DNA of 24,169 nucleotides from Isoetes engelmannii (lineage: Eukaryota; Streptophyta; Lycopodiopsida; Isoetales; Isoetaceae), in NCBI GenBank assembly GCA_011763485.2, contig JAANSK020232187.1:1-24169 (forward strand), written 5' to 3'. Positions 1 to 10,900 of this stretch are shown here, piece by piece. Every line of letters begins with the position of its first letter. The stretch's first letter is position 1. The notes under the pieces were generated by a model. That model did not search any database, was not told the origin of the DNA, and worked only from the letters and a program-made list of their open reading frames with translations. Made by a program: the position numbers and the translations under genes.

Positions 1-660
1 GGGCGCTTAATGGAGAGTTGTACATTCTAGAATTGGGCTCACATGAAAATGACAAAAACTCATGATAGATGGGCTTCTCATTCATCTCAGTAGATTTTCT
101 ACAATGGTGGATAGTGGATAGACACTTGCGAACTACTCAAAAGAAAAATAAAGGGAATCTCCAATTATACAACTTGGACCACAAAAAGATGCTGGTTGGT
201 GTATCCCCCAAAAGCCTATCACCGACATTAAAAAACCCCGCCCTTCCGGGTTTTTGAGGAAAAACCCTAGTGATAAGCCTTTGTCAAGAAACCGCTCCCA
301 AGAAATCGCTCCTAACAAACCCACGAATGGAGAAGTCGAAGCTGTTGCCACTTGCCAACTAGTAGCTGCATACCACCAACACTAGAACAAACATGAGAAA
401 ACAAACCTCCCAAAGCGGAGGGGCTGATCACGCGTGCCACACGATAAAACCACCTCTTCAAGTAAAGGGGTTGGTCACGCGTGCCACGCGACAAGTACAC
501 TAACAATAAATTTTGGGGCTTGGGGGGGGGGGTGGTTTCAAAGGTAAGAGAATAAGGTACTATTGAGAGAGACAAGGAAGTGCGGATGAGACGTTAGAAC
601 CTCGCCTTAAATAGCAATCTTTTAAAATATATGTAATGCAATCCCAATCCAATGGGTCAG

Positions 661-884
661 ATCGATGGGATGCAACAACCTCCTAGCTTTGTGGATAAAG
701 AATATCTAGGTTATGTCAAAGCACATCTCATCAATATGGGCTATGTTAGATCCCAAGCAAATCTTAGTCCCTATCGATGGGATGCAACCTCCTCCTAGCT
801 TTGTGGATAAAGAATATCTAGGTTATGTCAAAGCACATCTCATCAATATGGGCTATGTTAGATCCCACGCAGATCTTAGTCCCT
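661..884. repeat. 112-bp tandem duplication (2 copies)
   Basis: Copy 1 is 661-772 and copy 2 is 773-884. Both begin ATCGATGGGATGCAAC and differ by only a few substitutions and no indels. The unit lies in the copia RT relic, and both copies share the same internal deletion of the KALYGLKQAPRAW-type region, so the deletion predates the duplication. Confidence 0.9.
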
Positions 885-1198
885 ATTTTAACTTTCAAGA
901 TTCCAAAGTTTCTATCACCCTTCTTTATGTTGATGATTTTTTAGTTTTCATAATTCTGTCATCCTTCTTTATGTTGAAGATACGATTATGACTGGTAGTC
1001 CCGTTGGACAAAATAAAGCATCTATTACAGCTGATTTTGTGCTTACAGACCTTGGCATCATGCACAGTTGTTTAGGTCTTGAAATGTGGAAGGTATCTAT
1101 TTAACCTAACAAAAATATGTCACATAAATTTTGGAAATTTCGTATTACAGATTGCAAACCTGCTCTTATTCCTTGGGATCCAGGTCAAAACTTGACTC

Positions 1199-1350
1199 TC
1201 AATTAGATATGAAGACATATGCACTCATTATTTTCATAGACATTACTGGTTTTAATCACATGTGAAGATCTCTTCAATTAGATACGAAGACATATGCACT
1301 CATTATTTTCATAGACATTACTGGTTTTAATCACATAGGAAGATAACGAG
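1199..1350. repeat. 75-bp tandem duplication (2 copies)
   Basis: TCAATTAGATATGAAGACAT at 1199 recurs with one change at 1274 (period 75). The copies stay nearly identical through the TGGTTTTAATCACAT segment and then diverge. They lie in the tail of the copia relic. Confidence 0.88.
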
Positions 1351-1400
1351 TACTTCTAATTATATGCACCCATTATATGCACTCATAACTAGTAATTCTC

Positions 1401-1932
1401 GTTATTCAGCTAGGATCGGTGCCACGGAGACAAGGGCTCACCTTCCACATGCCAATGATTTGACTGCAACCAGGCAAAGATCAACATATAAGATGCAGCT
1501 CCGACTAGTGCCTCAATTTCATGTGGATCAATCCACATAGACTTCCTTTGCCTTTCCTCTGTCTCAGTCCTGCAGCAATAATCATCTCATAAATAGCAAA
1601 ACATAACACATCCATATTACATGTAGACATCATTAAGCAATTTCATCATAACGCATAACTTCAGCAGAAGCTAATTCTTCAATCGGTATTATAAATGGAG
1701 TATCACTGGGTAGAGTGTAGAAATAAATATGCATTAGGCTGAACACTTCCAATCAATTGCATCACTAACCTAATACTAAAGCACACCTCCAGCATCTTTC
1801 CACCATCCTCTCTTCTATGATCCCTTCATTAAGGACTTGTGCTGTTCAAAAATTAAACTTTGGATGCCTTATGCCCATTCTTCATGCAGATTGGTGAAGG
1901 AAATCCATGTCACTTGTAAATGGTGTCAAAAC
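1401..1932. other. 3' flank of the GT47 gene; no gene seen
   Basis: AT-rich sequence downstream (in gene orientation) of the GT47 stop codon at 1933-1935. It probably holds the 3' UTR and poly(A) region. No coding frame, RNA gene or clear element is recognised. Confidence 0.5.
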
Positions 1933-4820
1933 TCAGAATTGAGATTGTGTTGAATTAGTAGCTCGGCAATCACAACTGCAAAAATTCCGTGCCCCTTCAA
2001 CCATCCTTTGTTTGCGCCTTATATGCAAGTTAATGGAGACCATTTTCCCAGCTATCTGAAACAAGCATAATTATTTTTTACAGCTCACATATGAAATATG
2101 GCTTGCGCATCTAAGCTTATCAAACAGACCGTAAATCAAATGCAAAGGAAATAACTTTAACCATTTGCCAAGTGAGATCTTCTGGACCAAGCACTTGTGC
2201 AGGACTTGAATATTGGAAATGCTTCGATATCTGACAACAAATAGCTTTAGACAGAGAAATCAATTGACATAAGGAAATGGAAAGTAGAAAACACGAGAAG
2301 TACCCGGGCAATATGTGTTTGCATCTCAGATATTCTGTTTGAGCTCATGCCTCGCAAATAAGATACAAGCCAACCCTTCTCCAATGCTTGAAATGAAGAG
2401 AGAAACAAGGCAAACTGCAACAACAGAGAATAATACATTATTAAGCACAACCTAATAGTGCTAAACCACTTCACACAGTTCGAGTTCTCCAAGTCTCAAC
2501 CTTCCGATAGTCAAGAATGCCTTCAAATGGAGGCTCCAGTTCATCACTGACAACTACGGGAATGCAACCACTGACAATTGCATCAAAGAGTCTAGCTGAT
2601 GATGGAGTATCTCCAGCTGGACTTAGGCAGAAAATAGAACTGTCAGCATAACAAAAAGAAATATATTACTACAACTCAAGGTATACTCATAAGAAAAACT
2701 GAAAAGGAACTTTAATGAAATCTGCAACTATTGGAGGAAATCATTTAAAACCTCCGCATTCCATGTTGTGCAGCTTGCTTTCCAGCATCTCCTATCGTTC
2801 CTTCCTCAATGATAACACCCGCCTCACCTTCCAAAATGGCTGCTAATCTGTTGCGAATCTTCCCCCCCTAAAAATGTATAAATTATTTGTGTTAAGAATT
2901 TGAAATCAATTGACGTGCATTAACACAATAGAGAAAAAGGCAAAGTACTGCATTGCGCTTGATGCGCCCCCGGAAGAAGAGCAATGTTTTCCGCCGAGAC
3001 CAAGAATGGATCAAACATGAGAGGTCACAAATATCCACGTTAGGAGCATATGGGAGCACCACATCTTTCTCCAATGAAACCTCACCAGGTTTATACCTAT
3101 AAGATATGAACAATGAGAACAAGTAGTTGAAGCTATGTCATCTGCTCCAACAATGAGAACAAGTAGTTGAACCAACTCCCACAAAGAAAAAGCTATGACA
3201 AGACCATTAAAACAGATATGATAAGATGACAGCATGTTGACAAAAGACTGACCAGTTTCCTGTAGAATCCAAGTCTGAAAGAAGCCAGATTGCAGACTTC
3301 ATGAATCGTCGGCGAGACTTAAAGGACCATGGATGGTGAACTGGAAGTAGATGATCATGACCACCTGACCTCTTCCAAGCTTGCTGGTTTGTGACCCAGT
3401 TCAATGCCTCCTGATGTTGAATAATCAGTATATCATAGAGCAAGCGAATTAAAGGAAGGCTATAAAACTAAGAAAATTGGAGAGGAGGAAAGCACACCCA
3501 CCTGGTAGAGTTGCTTGCACTGCTGTTTTTCTAGCAGAAAGTAACTTATAGTTGTGAAGAATGGAATATAAAATATGTCCGCTTCATTTTGATTCATTAC
3601 TCTTTGCATTGTCTTGATGAGCCTTTCAGGTTCTGGAGCTAGCAAATCCGCATACAACCAGAAATCTATGGAGTGCTGTATTATAAATGAGAAAAGCTAA
3701 AACATTAACACTAAATTGATGGTGAAGCAAATTACTATAAGGAAAAGAAATGGTGAATCATATGAAATGGCAAAACATCAATAAATATAGTAAAGGTAGA
3801 AATACAAAATACTTTTCCACTCCTAATGGGTTATGCACATCTTCAATTGGCCAATGAGTTAATAACAAGGGTTTTGTATGTAGATGTCAAGAAGTTTCAC
3901 ATCCCTCACCTATATGCCACTAAGAGACATGCTAAATCAGTAATAGCTCCTCAAACAGTATTTGCCCAGTGGCCCGGACTTTCCAATGTTCAGAACCCAA
4001 GTTAAATGGAAGAACGTTAAGAAAGGTGTTTTACATTTCATAGTTTGGAATCATCATAATGGAATTCCTAAGATCTGTCCTCTCCACGTGAAGCAAAAAA
4101 ACTCTCAGTTGGTCTATGCCACACGGCTTAAAGTTCTTAGGTTTGCATTCCTAGATAACAAAACATTTTATTTCCTTTATAATAAAACAAGTGCTACTGC
4201 TCGGCTGTTTCAATGCCATTGGAATAGGATCCTATTAGAATCCCAGTAGGTAGTCCAGCTTGAACTGAAACTTGATTGATTACTACAACATGAACAAACA
4301 GTTATCCGTTCCGTTCATGTTCAAGAAAAAGTAATTGCACAGACTACAGGCTAAGGCAAAATGATAATTGCATGCAATGTGGGCAACTTACTTGCTCTAT
4401 AAGCCGATGAACAGGACTGCCATTAGATGTCAGATTACTGGTCTCGTGGTAGGTATCCCAAAATAGTTGAAGAAGATCATATGTGAATTTGGCAGGCATA
4501 TCATATACATAAACCTTTAAGGGCGATCCAGCGTTTCGCTGCAGAAGCTTGATATCAGCTAAATCTTGGACAAATTCCAAGCTAGACGTCTTTCCAAAGT
4601 CACCGCGTTTGTATTTGGACAGAAACACTTCGAGAGATCTAAGGAAACTGCGCTCTGGTGGGGGCACTGCTTTGGAAGCAGTAATAGAGAGGAATGTGGT
4701 TGAAACTCGAGAATTGAAGAAAATGAAAAACGAAGCAACCAGCAAAAATAGAGCTACCCAGATAAATATGGTACGTAATGTAAGGGGGCTTGACATCCCA
4801 CCGGACTTGGATCTCGCCAT
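1933..4820 (-). CDS. Exostosin-family (GT47) glycosyltransferase, 9 exons
   Basis: Predicted Golgi type II membrane glycosyltransferase, by family likely to act on cell-wall polysaccharide or glycoprotein glycans; the sugar donor cannot be told from sequence. Exons in gene order: 4820-4392, 3675-3502, 3410-3253, 3096-2949, 2867-2752, 2639-2501, 2414-2304, 2230-2162, 2055-1933. They sum to 1467 nt (488 aa plus stop), with GT-AG junctions and consistent phases. One membrane anchor is at about residues 18-35. KVYVYDMP (102-109) opens the exostosin domain. The GT47 signature [20 protein letters not shown] is followed by SDELE at about 373-377, the nucleotide-sugar site region in this family. The C-terminus is Cys-rich (FCSCDC). 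The start is the ATG of MARSKSGG. It is divergent from the helicase with 147 bp between start codons. No disabling lesion was seen. Confidence 0.9.
3109..3171. repeat. 23-bp direct repeat in a GT47 intron
   Basis: The 23 bases beginning AACAATGAGAACAAGTAG occur at 3109-3131 and again exactly at 3149-3171 (period 40), inside the third GT47 intron (3097-3252). Confidence 0.85.
3676..4391 (-). other. GT47 intron 1 (716 bp), no gene inside
   Basis: Bounded in gene orientation by donor CAA|GTAAGT at 4391 and acceptor ATACAG at 3676. AT-rich. A 95-codon plus-strand frame at 3962-4249 has no recognisable domain and is treated as chance. Confidence 0.75.
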
Positions 4821-4967
4821 GCACACACCAAACCTCTGTCACTCTCAGAGCCCCTGTAAAACTACCCTCACCCTCACCCCAGTCTCATCCTCAGCCTCAC
4901 CCTCATTCTACAACAGATCACAAATAGGCTTATACCGGGTACCTGTATCAACTACCAAAGAGCAGCG
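4821..4967. promoter_or_regulatory. Putative bidirectional promoter between GT47 and helicase genes
   Basis: Only 147 bp separate the GT47 start codon (minus, 4820) from the helicase start codon (plus, 4968), so both 5' UTRs and core promoters must lie here or overlap the neighbouring exons. The tract at about 4862-4910 is strongly pyrimidine-rich on the plus strand (CCCTCACCC and CTCATCC-type runs), like the CT-rich tracts found near plant start sites. No convincing TATA box is seen in either direction. The shared-promoter role is inferred from spacing. Confidence 0.6.
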
Positions 4968-7900
4968 ATGGATACGGAAGGGAGCATTCTGGGTGCACCT
5001 CCACAAGGCCTTGCAAAAAAATTGCGATCAGCTGTTTCAGGAGCGGAATGGCAACAGGCTTACATTGCAGCAATGACGAGGGGAAATCCCAAGGCTCTCT
5101 TGACGCAATGCCCACTTTTCCATGGCTTCACCCAGTCTCAGCTCCCATTTGTTGTCCAGAAACTGGGACCTGATCAGCTCCAGGAAGGTGAAGATGTCCA
5201 ATACGAAGGCCGCATTCGATTGGCTCTTCCGGTAACTTTTCTGAGCTCTAGCTGACAAAGAGTACTGGGCAACGCAGCTAGCTGATAACTTTTCTGTGTT
5301 GAAAGCGTACTAGTCAGAGATTGATATTAGTTGTTGTTTGTGGTTGTCTTTTTTGCGGAGACAGAATGGAGACGAAACTTGGGGAGTTGGCAGGGCTCGT
5401 ACAAAGAAGGAAGCAGAACGCTTTGCTTCCATCGATGCTGTAAAACAGTTAAACGTCTGTTCAAAGACTCATTTTCTGCCTGTTTTGCTGATAGTTTTTA
5501 AGCTAACAGTCTGACTTGACCTCGTAGGAGAGAGGACTGCTAGTTGCGAAGGTTAAACATGCAGAGACGTCTGTCACGTCTGAATGGGGGACGAACCCAA
5601 AGAACTTGTTGACTGCAAATTCTGTGTTTAAAGATAAATGGTCCACAAGACTTCCTCAGCCACTACCAATTGCTTTAAGTTCTACAGGGCCAGATCATTC
5701 AAAGGTTTAATCCATTGTGTGCCTTATATGCAGTTTGTTCATAATTAATTTTTACATTCGTAAATGGTCTATGCAGCTGTTTATTGCGGAACTGCCTGTC
5801 CCTCTTAGCAATAACGAATCGTTTGTAGCTGTTGGAAGAGGCAGCAGCAAGGCGGAAGCAGAACGGAAATGCTGTATATGTGCGTGCGAAAAGCTTCATG
5901 AAGAAGGTTTATTACAGAAGCCAAAAACACTTGCTATTGCTTGTCCCGATATCTTTGGCATGACATTGCAAGTTCAGCAGGTAACTGCAATAAGAGATGT
6001 TTTTTGGTGCTTCAGTGGAGTAGGTTGTGACATCATCCTTTAACTAATAAAGGCATGTTTCATTTTGTAGCAAAACGAGGATCCAACTGTTGTTGATCTA
6101 CAACAAGATGAACTTGCCATGATAGAGGATATTCTGCAGAAAGTGCTTAATGAAAAAATATCAGGGCCAGCAACCACCGCTGGCACAGAGATTCTCTTGC
6201 ATGATGCGAAAGTAATGAATGGGGCTACTGACCAAGTTGCTGCAACAAATGCTATGTTACATACAAATGCAAAACACAGGATGTCATCTCCTGAATTCTC
6301 TGCACAACTTCGAGCACGCCAATCGCTGCCTGCCTGGATAAGGCGTGAAGAAATATTGGATGTAATCAGGAAGAATCCCGTAACCCTTTTGACAGGTGAA
6401 ACGGGCTCCGGAAAGACAACACAGGTTTGCATCCAATTGGAGACTGGAAAGAACAATATTTGTTCACCACATGATTTATGGATAGGATGTGTATTTATTA
6501 GGTACCACAATTCATATTGGAAGAAGCTGAACTACAAGGTTTTGGTGCAGACGTCCATATTTTGGTGACCCAGCCTAGAAGAATTGCAGCAATGAGGTAG
6601 TTCCTTTACAATCAAGTACATTGTGATTAAATTTTAGCCGCTTTCATTAAGTACCAGGAGGAAGGACCAGGTAAAAAGGATTGGGAATTATTCAACCATG
6701 TTGTTTGGGTCCTTTGGTTGGACCTCATAAAGACTCTGCACATGGGATCCATATAAAGCTGCAAATTTCCGCACTGTATCAAATAGGAGCAGCTTTTAGT
6801 GAACATTCTGGAAGTGGATTTGGACGCAGTTTTTAATTGAAGAATAGATGTGTATCCTTTAGCAAGTACACATTGGGCAGCATTTTTCAACCTCAAGGAG
6901 GACCCGAGTCTACATTGGCCATATACGTTTTTCTTTTCCTCCGGATGTTTAACAAGCTCTGTTGGCAACTTCATATTCCTTATCAACACATGCATTAGAG
7001 GGTAGGCCTATCTGCTCTCCTATTAGATCTATAGCACCTTGAAGCACCACTTTACTCATCATATCCATTGGGTTACTCCTGTGAAGCAATCATATTCATT
7101 ATAGCATGCTCGTGTAAAACAATTGTGGCCATTGTCGTTTCATACCTTCTCATTTTGTGGCCGTCCACTACGGTCTTAGGCGCTTTCCTTTTGCTCTACC
7201 TTAACTATTCTCTTCATTCTTTATTGTCCACAGAAGAGAAAGCTCTCAGTTTCTGTTGCTTCTTTGTTCCACAGTTTTATCGCCATTCTAGATGTTAAAA
7301 TACAGGACACCTTGCTCTAACATCATGATGATGACTGGACCATAGTATGCTTTTTGTCTACACTACTTTCCATTTTGGTTCAGTCAGCCTGAGCATCCTA
7401 GTGGTTTGCGTTGTCGTAATTTTCTGTTCAGCCAGGGAAGATCTCTCAGCAGACCATTCCTTGAAGCGTTTGAATATCAAGGTTTCACCATTCTTCCGCA
7501 ACAGGAAACGGGTGTAAGAACACTGTTTTTTAGAGATATCATCAATAATCTCTAATTACTGTTTTCTTCCACATCCAGATTGCAGGAGGGATGGGTTGCC
7601 CTTGTCCAGATCAGCATGATATCTACTCGATCACTGATCTGTAAAGTTTTTTCAGTAGGGTCTTGGAAGATTTGGCTAGTTTTCTGAAGGTTTTTTCAGG
7701 TTTTGAAGGCGAATCAGTAGATTAAATCAAGAAGATTGATCTCAACAGGAACTATTGCCAAAATTATCAAGTAAGATCCCAGAAGTCATGGGATTATTCA
7801 ACCCATGGAAATTGGATGCATTGGATGCCGCCAATTATTTGAGGTACTTAGACCTTGTACATCTCAAGTATGTTGTCAAAGCAATATGGAAAGCTACAGA

Positions 7901-10900
7901 CGATCCACTCAAGGATGAGAAGGCTTTGAATTATCTCAAGGCCTTGGTAGAGTTCGAATTAAGGCACCACTTTTGCAGAAGCCTGGAAATTTTTAAATTT
8001 TGCTGCCCGTTGACTCGTTTAGGCAAAGCAATCTTTAACCAAGGAACAACTTGAATGGCTTATTCTAGACCAGCATTAGCAAACTTAAATCTCTCGAGGA
8101 GGATTCAATAGGTGCAGGTGGTGATCTTAAAGAGCAAGTTCTGATCATTCACTTCCTAAGAGGACTAGGTAATCAATATTGACACATCCAAGGACCCATT
8201 ATACACACAAAAAACAGGTACATGGACCTTTAATGAGCTTCTTAAAGCAGAGTTAGAGTTAGCACGACAAAATTGAACAACTCAACGATGCTACTTTTGA
8301 TAATTCAAAACACAAAGCAAACAAGAAGATAAACCAAACAAAGGTAGATCAAACATTTTCTGTTAGCAGTGTGGTCTTAAAGACCGATTTTGTTTCACAA
8401 TGTTCAGAGTTCAAGAAATTTTTGTAGACTCAATCCTCTACTTTCCAGAAAGGTCAAATCAGTTTGGGGATCTCAATTTTCCTTAAATTTATTGATGAAT
8501 AACATGGATAGTGAAGCTGATCTTCCATCAATTCTCAAATAGTGTATGATGGTTCAGGATTTATTATAGCACACCTGGCAAATCTTAGTATGCTTTGTCT
8601 TTTATGAAGATCTTGGTGTAAAGGTTACACATGCTAAGCTTCATTGTGATAACAGTGGAGCAATTCAGGACTTTCTGTTTGTTCCGTTGAAGGTCTGTTT
8701 TATCAAGGAGCAGCTCGATAATGGCGTTATTGTAATAATAATGGCATTATTACTTTAGATTTCTGTCCTATAAACAATGAAGTACTAGATGGCCTCACAA
8801 AGCTCTTGGGGCATGTTAAAGAAGTATTCAATCTTCTCTCCTTGAATATCCACTCACTAATCTTTTGACTGATGGTGTACATACTCGGAAGGGGCATTAA
8901 GAATGTTCAATGCTGTACACTATTCATCTTGATTGCTGACTGAACATACATCTGACACATTCACACTCCTTTTTAGTTAGTCCACTTTTTCCTGTCTGTG
9001 TGTGGCTCTTATTTTGGTCACAAGCTTAAAATACTACAGAATATGTCTTCTGGATTTTGAACGAAGCTCTAAAGCAGCTTATGGCCAAGATATGATCCTG
9101 TGCAGTTGGAGCTTTGTTGGTGACAAACCTAATGTGGAGCTTAAGGGTATTTGGCAAATTACCATATGCAGTGCTCCTCCTGAAAGTAAAAAAGGAAAAG
9201 AAGAGAAGATGGCAGATCGATTATATAATCAAATACATATTCGTTGATTATCTATCCATCATTGCAGAATGGTTGGAAATTTTATGATCCTTTCTAGAAG
9301 TATTGAGTCTGTAGAAGGCAACTGTTAGCCTTTAGATGCAAACGTATCTCTTATGATGACGTCACACTGCTGATGTGTCATGTGGATGACATGGTGTTAC
9401 ATTATAAGCTATAGTCAGTCCTAGCTTAGCTAGATGTTAGTACTTAGCTGCATGTGTGTCTCTTGTACGATGTCAAGTGCTGATGTGTCATGTGGATGAC
9501 AAGGCATGCCTATATAATTAATTCATAGTCAGTTCTAGCTTAATTAATTTTCTTGTGAGTTTTCCTAGTTTTTTGTGAGTTTCGACAGTATCCCAAGATG
9601 CCTACAGATCTACTACTCAAGTAAATTTTGTCCTCCCTGTATCACAACCAGCTCCAAGATCCAGGAGAGAGAGCTTAAATTGCAGCTCCAGCATCAGATC
9701 TTGCTGCCACTGAAGAAGTCTCATTGGACTGCAGCTAAAAGAGTGTTACGTTATCATTGGACTGCAGTTAAAGGAGCGTTATCTTTTCCATAGGGCACGC
9801 AAAATGATGGAGGACTTCATTATACTGCAAATTGTAATTCTCAAGTCTGTCTGTATGCTGATTCAGATATGGTTTCAACTGATGTTTCATGCAGAAAATG
9901 CTTAACAGGATATAGGATATGTGTCGTTTTTGCTGGGAATCCTACTACCTGGTACACCAAAAGCAATCAACTACTAGCTTACTATTGAGACTGAGTTACA
10001 AAGCCTTATGAGCAGTGAAAGAGATTTAGCTGTTAAAACTTCACCAGCATCACTACTTTGTGATAACGTTGGAGCCATTTCACATGCTAAGAACTATCAG
10101 TGGCATCCTCAGCTGAAACATATAGACATCAAGGCCTGCTTTCTCGAGGAACATCTTAAAAATGGATTTATCATTGTCTCTCACAGCACCAAGCAGCAAA
10201 TGGCACCAAACCAATTTCAGAAAGCAAGTTCAATAACATGAAAAAGATATTTTTGGTTTGCCTTGGACAGTGTTTACAGTCATCAGGAGGGGTGTTAGCG
10301 CTTAGATTCATATGTCTCTTATGATGACATCACACTGCTGATGTGTCATGTGGATGACTCGGCGTTATATATAAGCCATAGTAAGTCCTAGCTTAGTTAG
10401 ATGTTAGTACTTAGCTGCACAGGTATCTCTCATGATGATGTCACATGGTGATGTGGCATGCCTATATAAGCATAGTGTAAAACCCTTTGCCACTAGTCTG
10501 GTCCTTTGCTTGGAAAGAGTTCCACCAGCATGATACTTAGCTCAATATACTCATTTATTTGCAACAATATTTTGGTTTTGAGGTTTTGGAACCAAATGCT
10601 AAGTGGTTTTTTATGGAGCATGTCTATCTCAGCTGCCATGGCCTGATTCCAGTCCTCTTTGTTAGCTTCTGAACAAATAACTGGATCACGTTGAGATAAA
10701 ACTGTGGCCATAAGAGCAAAGTTACAAGACCTAACTGTAGGTGGTAAGGTAGCCATCCTTCTTGATCTCCTTGGTTGTGATGTTGAAGGATCAATTGGAA
10801 CGGCGAGAAGTTCTGCTGCATTTTGTTTTGAGGGCAACGGTTAAAAGGATGGAGAAAAATTGGTAGAAAAGTTATAAACCATACTCCTAGATGCAAAAAC

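Larger units (their letters stand above)
650..1350 (+). mobile_element. Ty1/copia reverse transcriptase relic, rearranged
   Basis: Degenerate copia pol fragment. The frame from about 785 reads as the RT palm: a PPSFVDKEYLGYV segment, then KAHLINMGYVRSHADLSPYF, then the catalytic LLYVDD at about 923-940. The usual stretch between GYV and the KAHL-like segment (KALYGLKQAPRAW in intact copia elements) is missing. About 25 bp after the first YVDD a second, slightly different copy appears in another frame (LLYVEDTIMTGSPVGQNKA, about 968-1025), continuing into TDLGIMHSCLGLEM. A further piece at about 1147-1203 reads TDCKPALIPWDPGQNLTL, the linker before RNase H. Many stops and frameshifts; not functional. 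No LTR can be assigned. Confidence 0.8.
9323..10480 (+). mobile_element. Internally deleted copia element with two LTR-like ends
   Basis: Two similar sequences starting TGTTAGC lie at 9323 and 10293 (offset 970) and flank a short interior. The interior holds only the 3' end of pol: [11 protein letters not shown] (9721 onward), then in shifting frames [40 protein letters not shown] and [20 protein letters not shown] with [18 protein letters not shown] (about 10050-10170), which is copia RNase H. A purine-rich GGAGGGG tract at 10285-10292 sits just before the second TGTTAGC, as a polypurine tract should. Gag, protease, integrase and most of RT are missing. No matching target-site duplication was found. 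Ends are approximate. Confidence 0.75.

Noticed and set aside
420-510. Imperfect repeat with TCACGCGTGCCAC at about 428 and 475
   Set aside because: Two short copies about 47 bp apart are real but too short to assign to an element or function.
3962-4249. 95-codon plus-strand frame
   Set aside because: It lies within GT47 intron 1, antisense, without domain, promoter or poly(A) support.
4549-5076. 175-codon plus-strand frame overlapping GT47 exon 1 and helicase exon 1
   Set aside because: It is antisense to the clear GT47 first exon and out of frame with helicase exon 1; no domain seen.
9318-10565. GCAAC at 9318-9322 and 10561-10565 as a target-site duplication of the small copia element
   Set aside because: The second copy lies about 90 bp beyond the LTR end, inside normal copia A coding sequence, so the match is chance.
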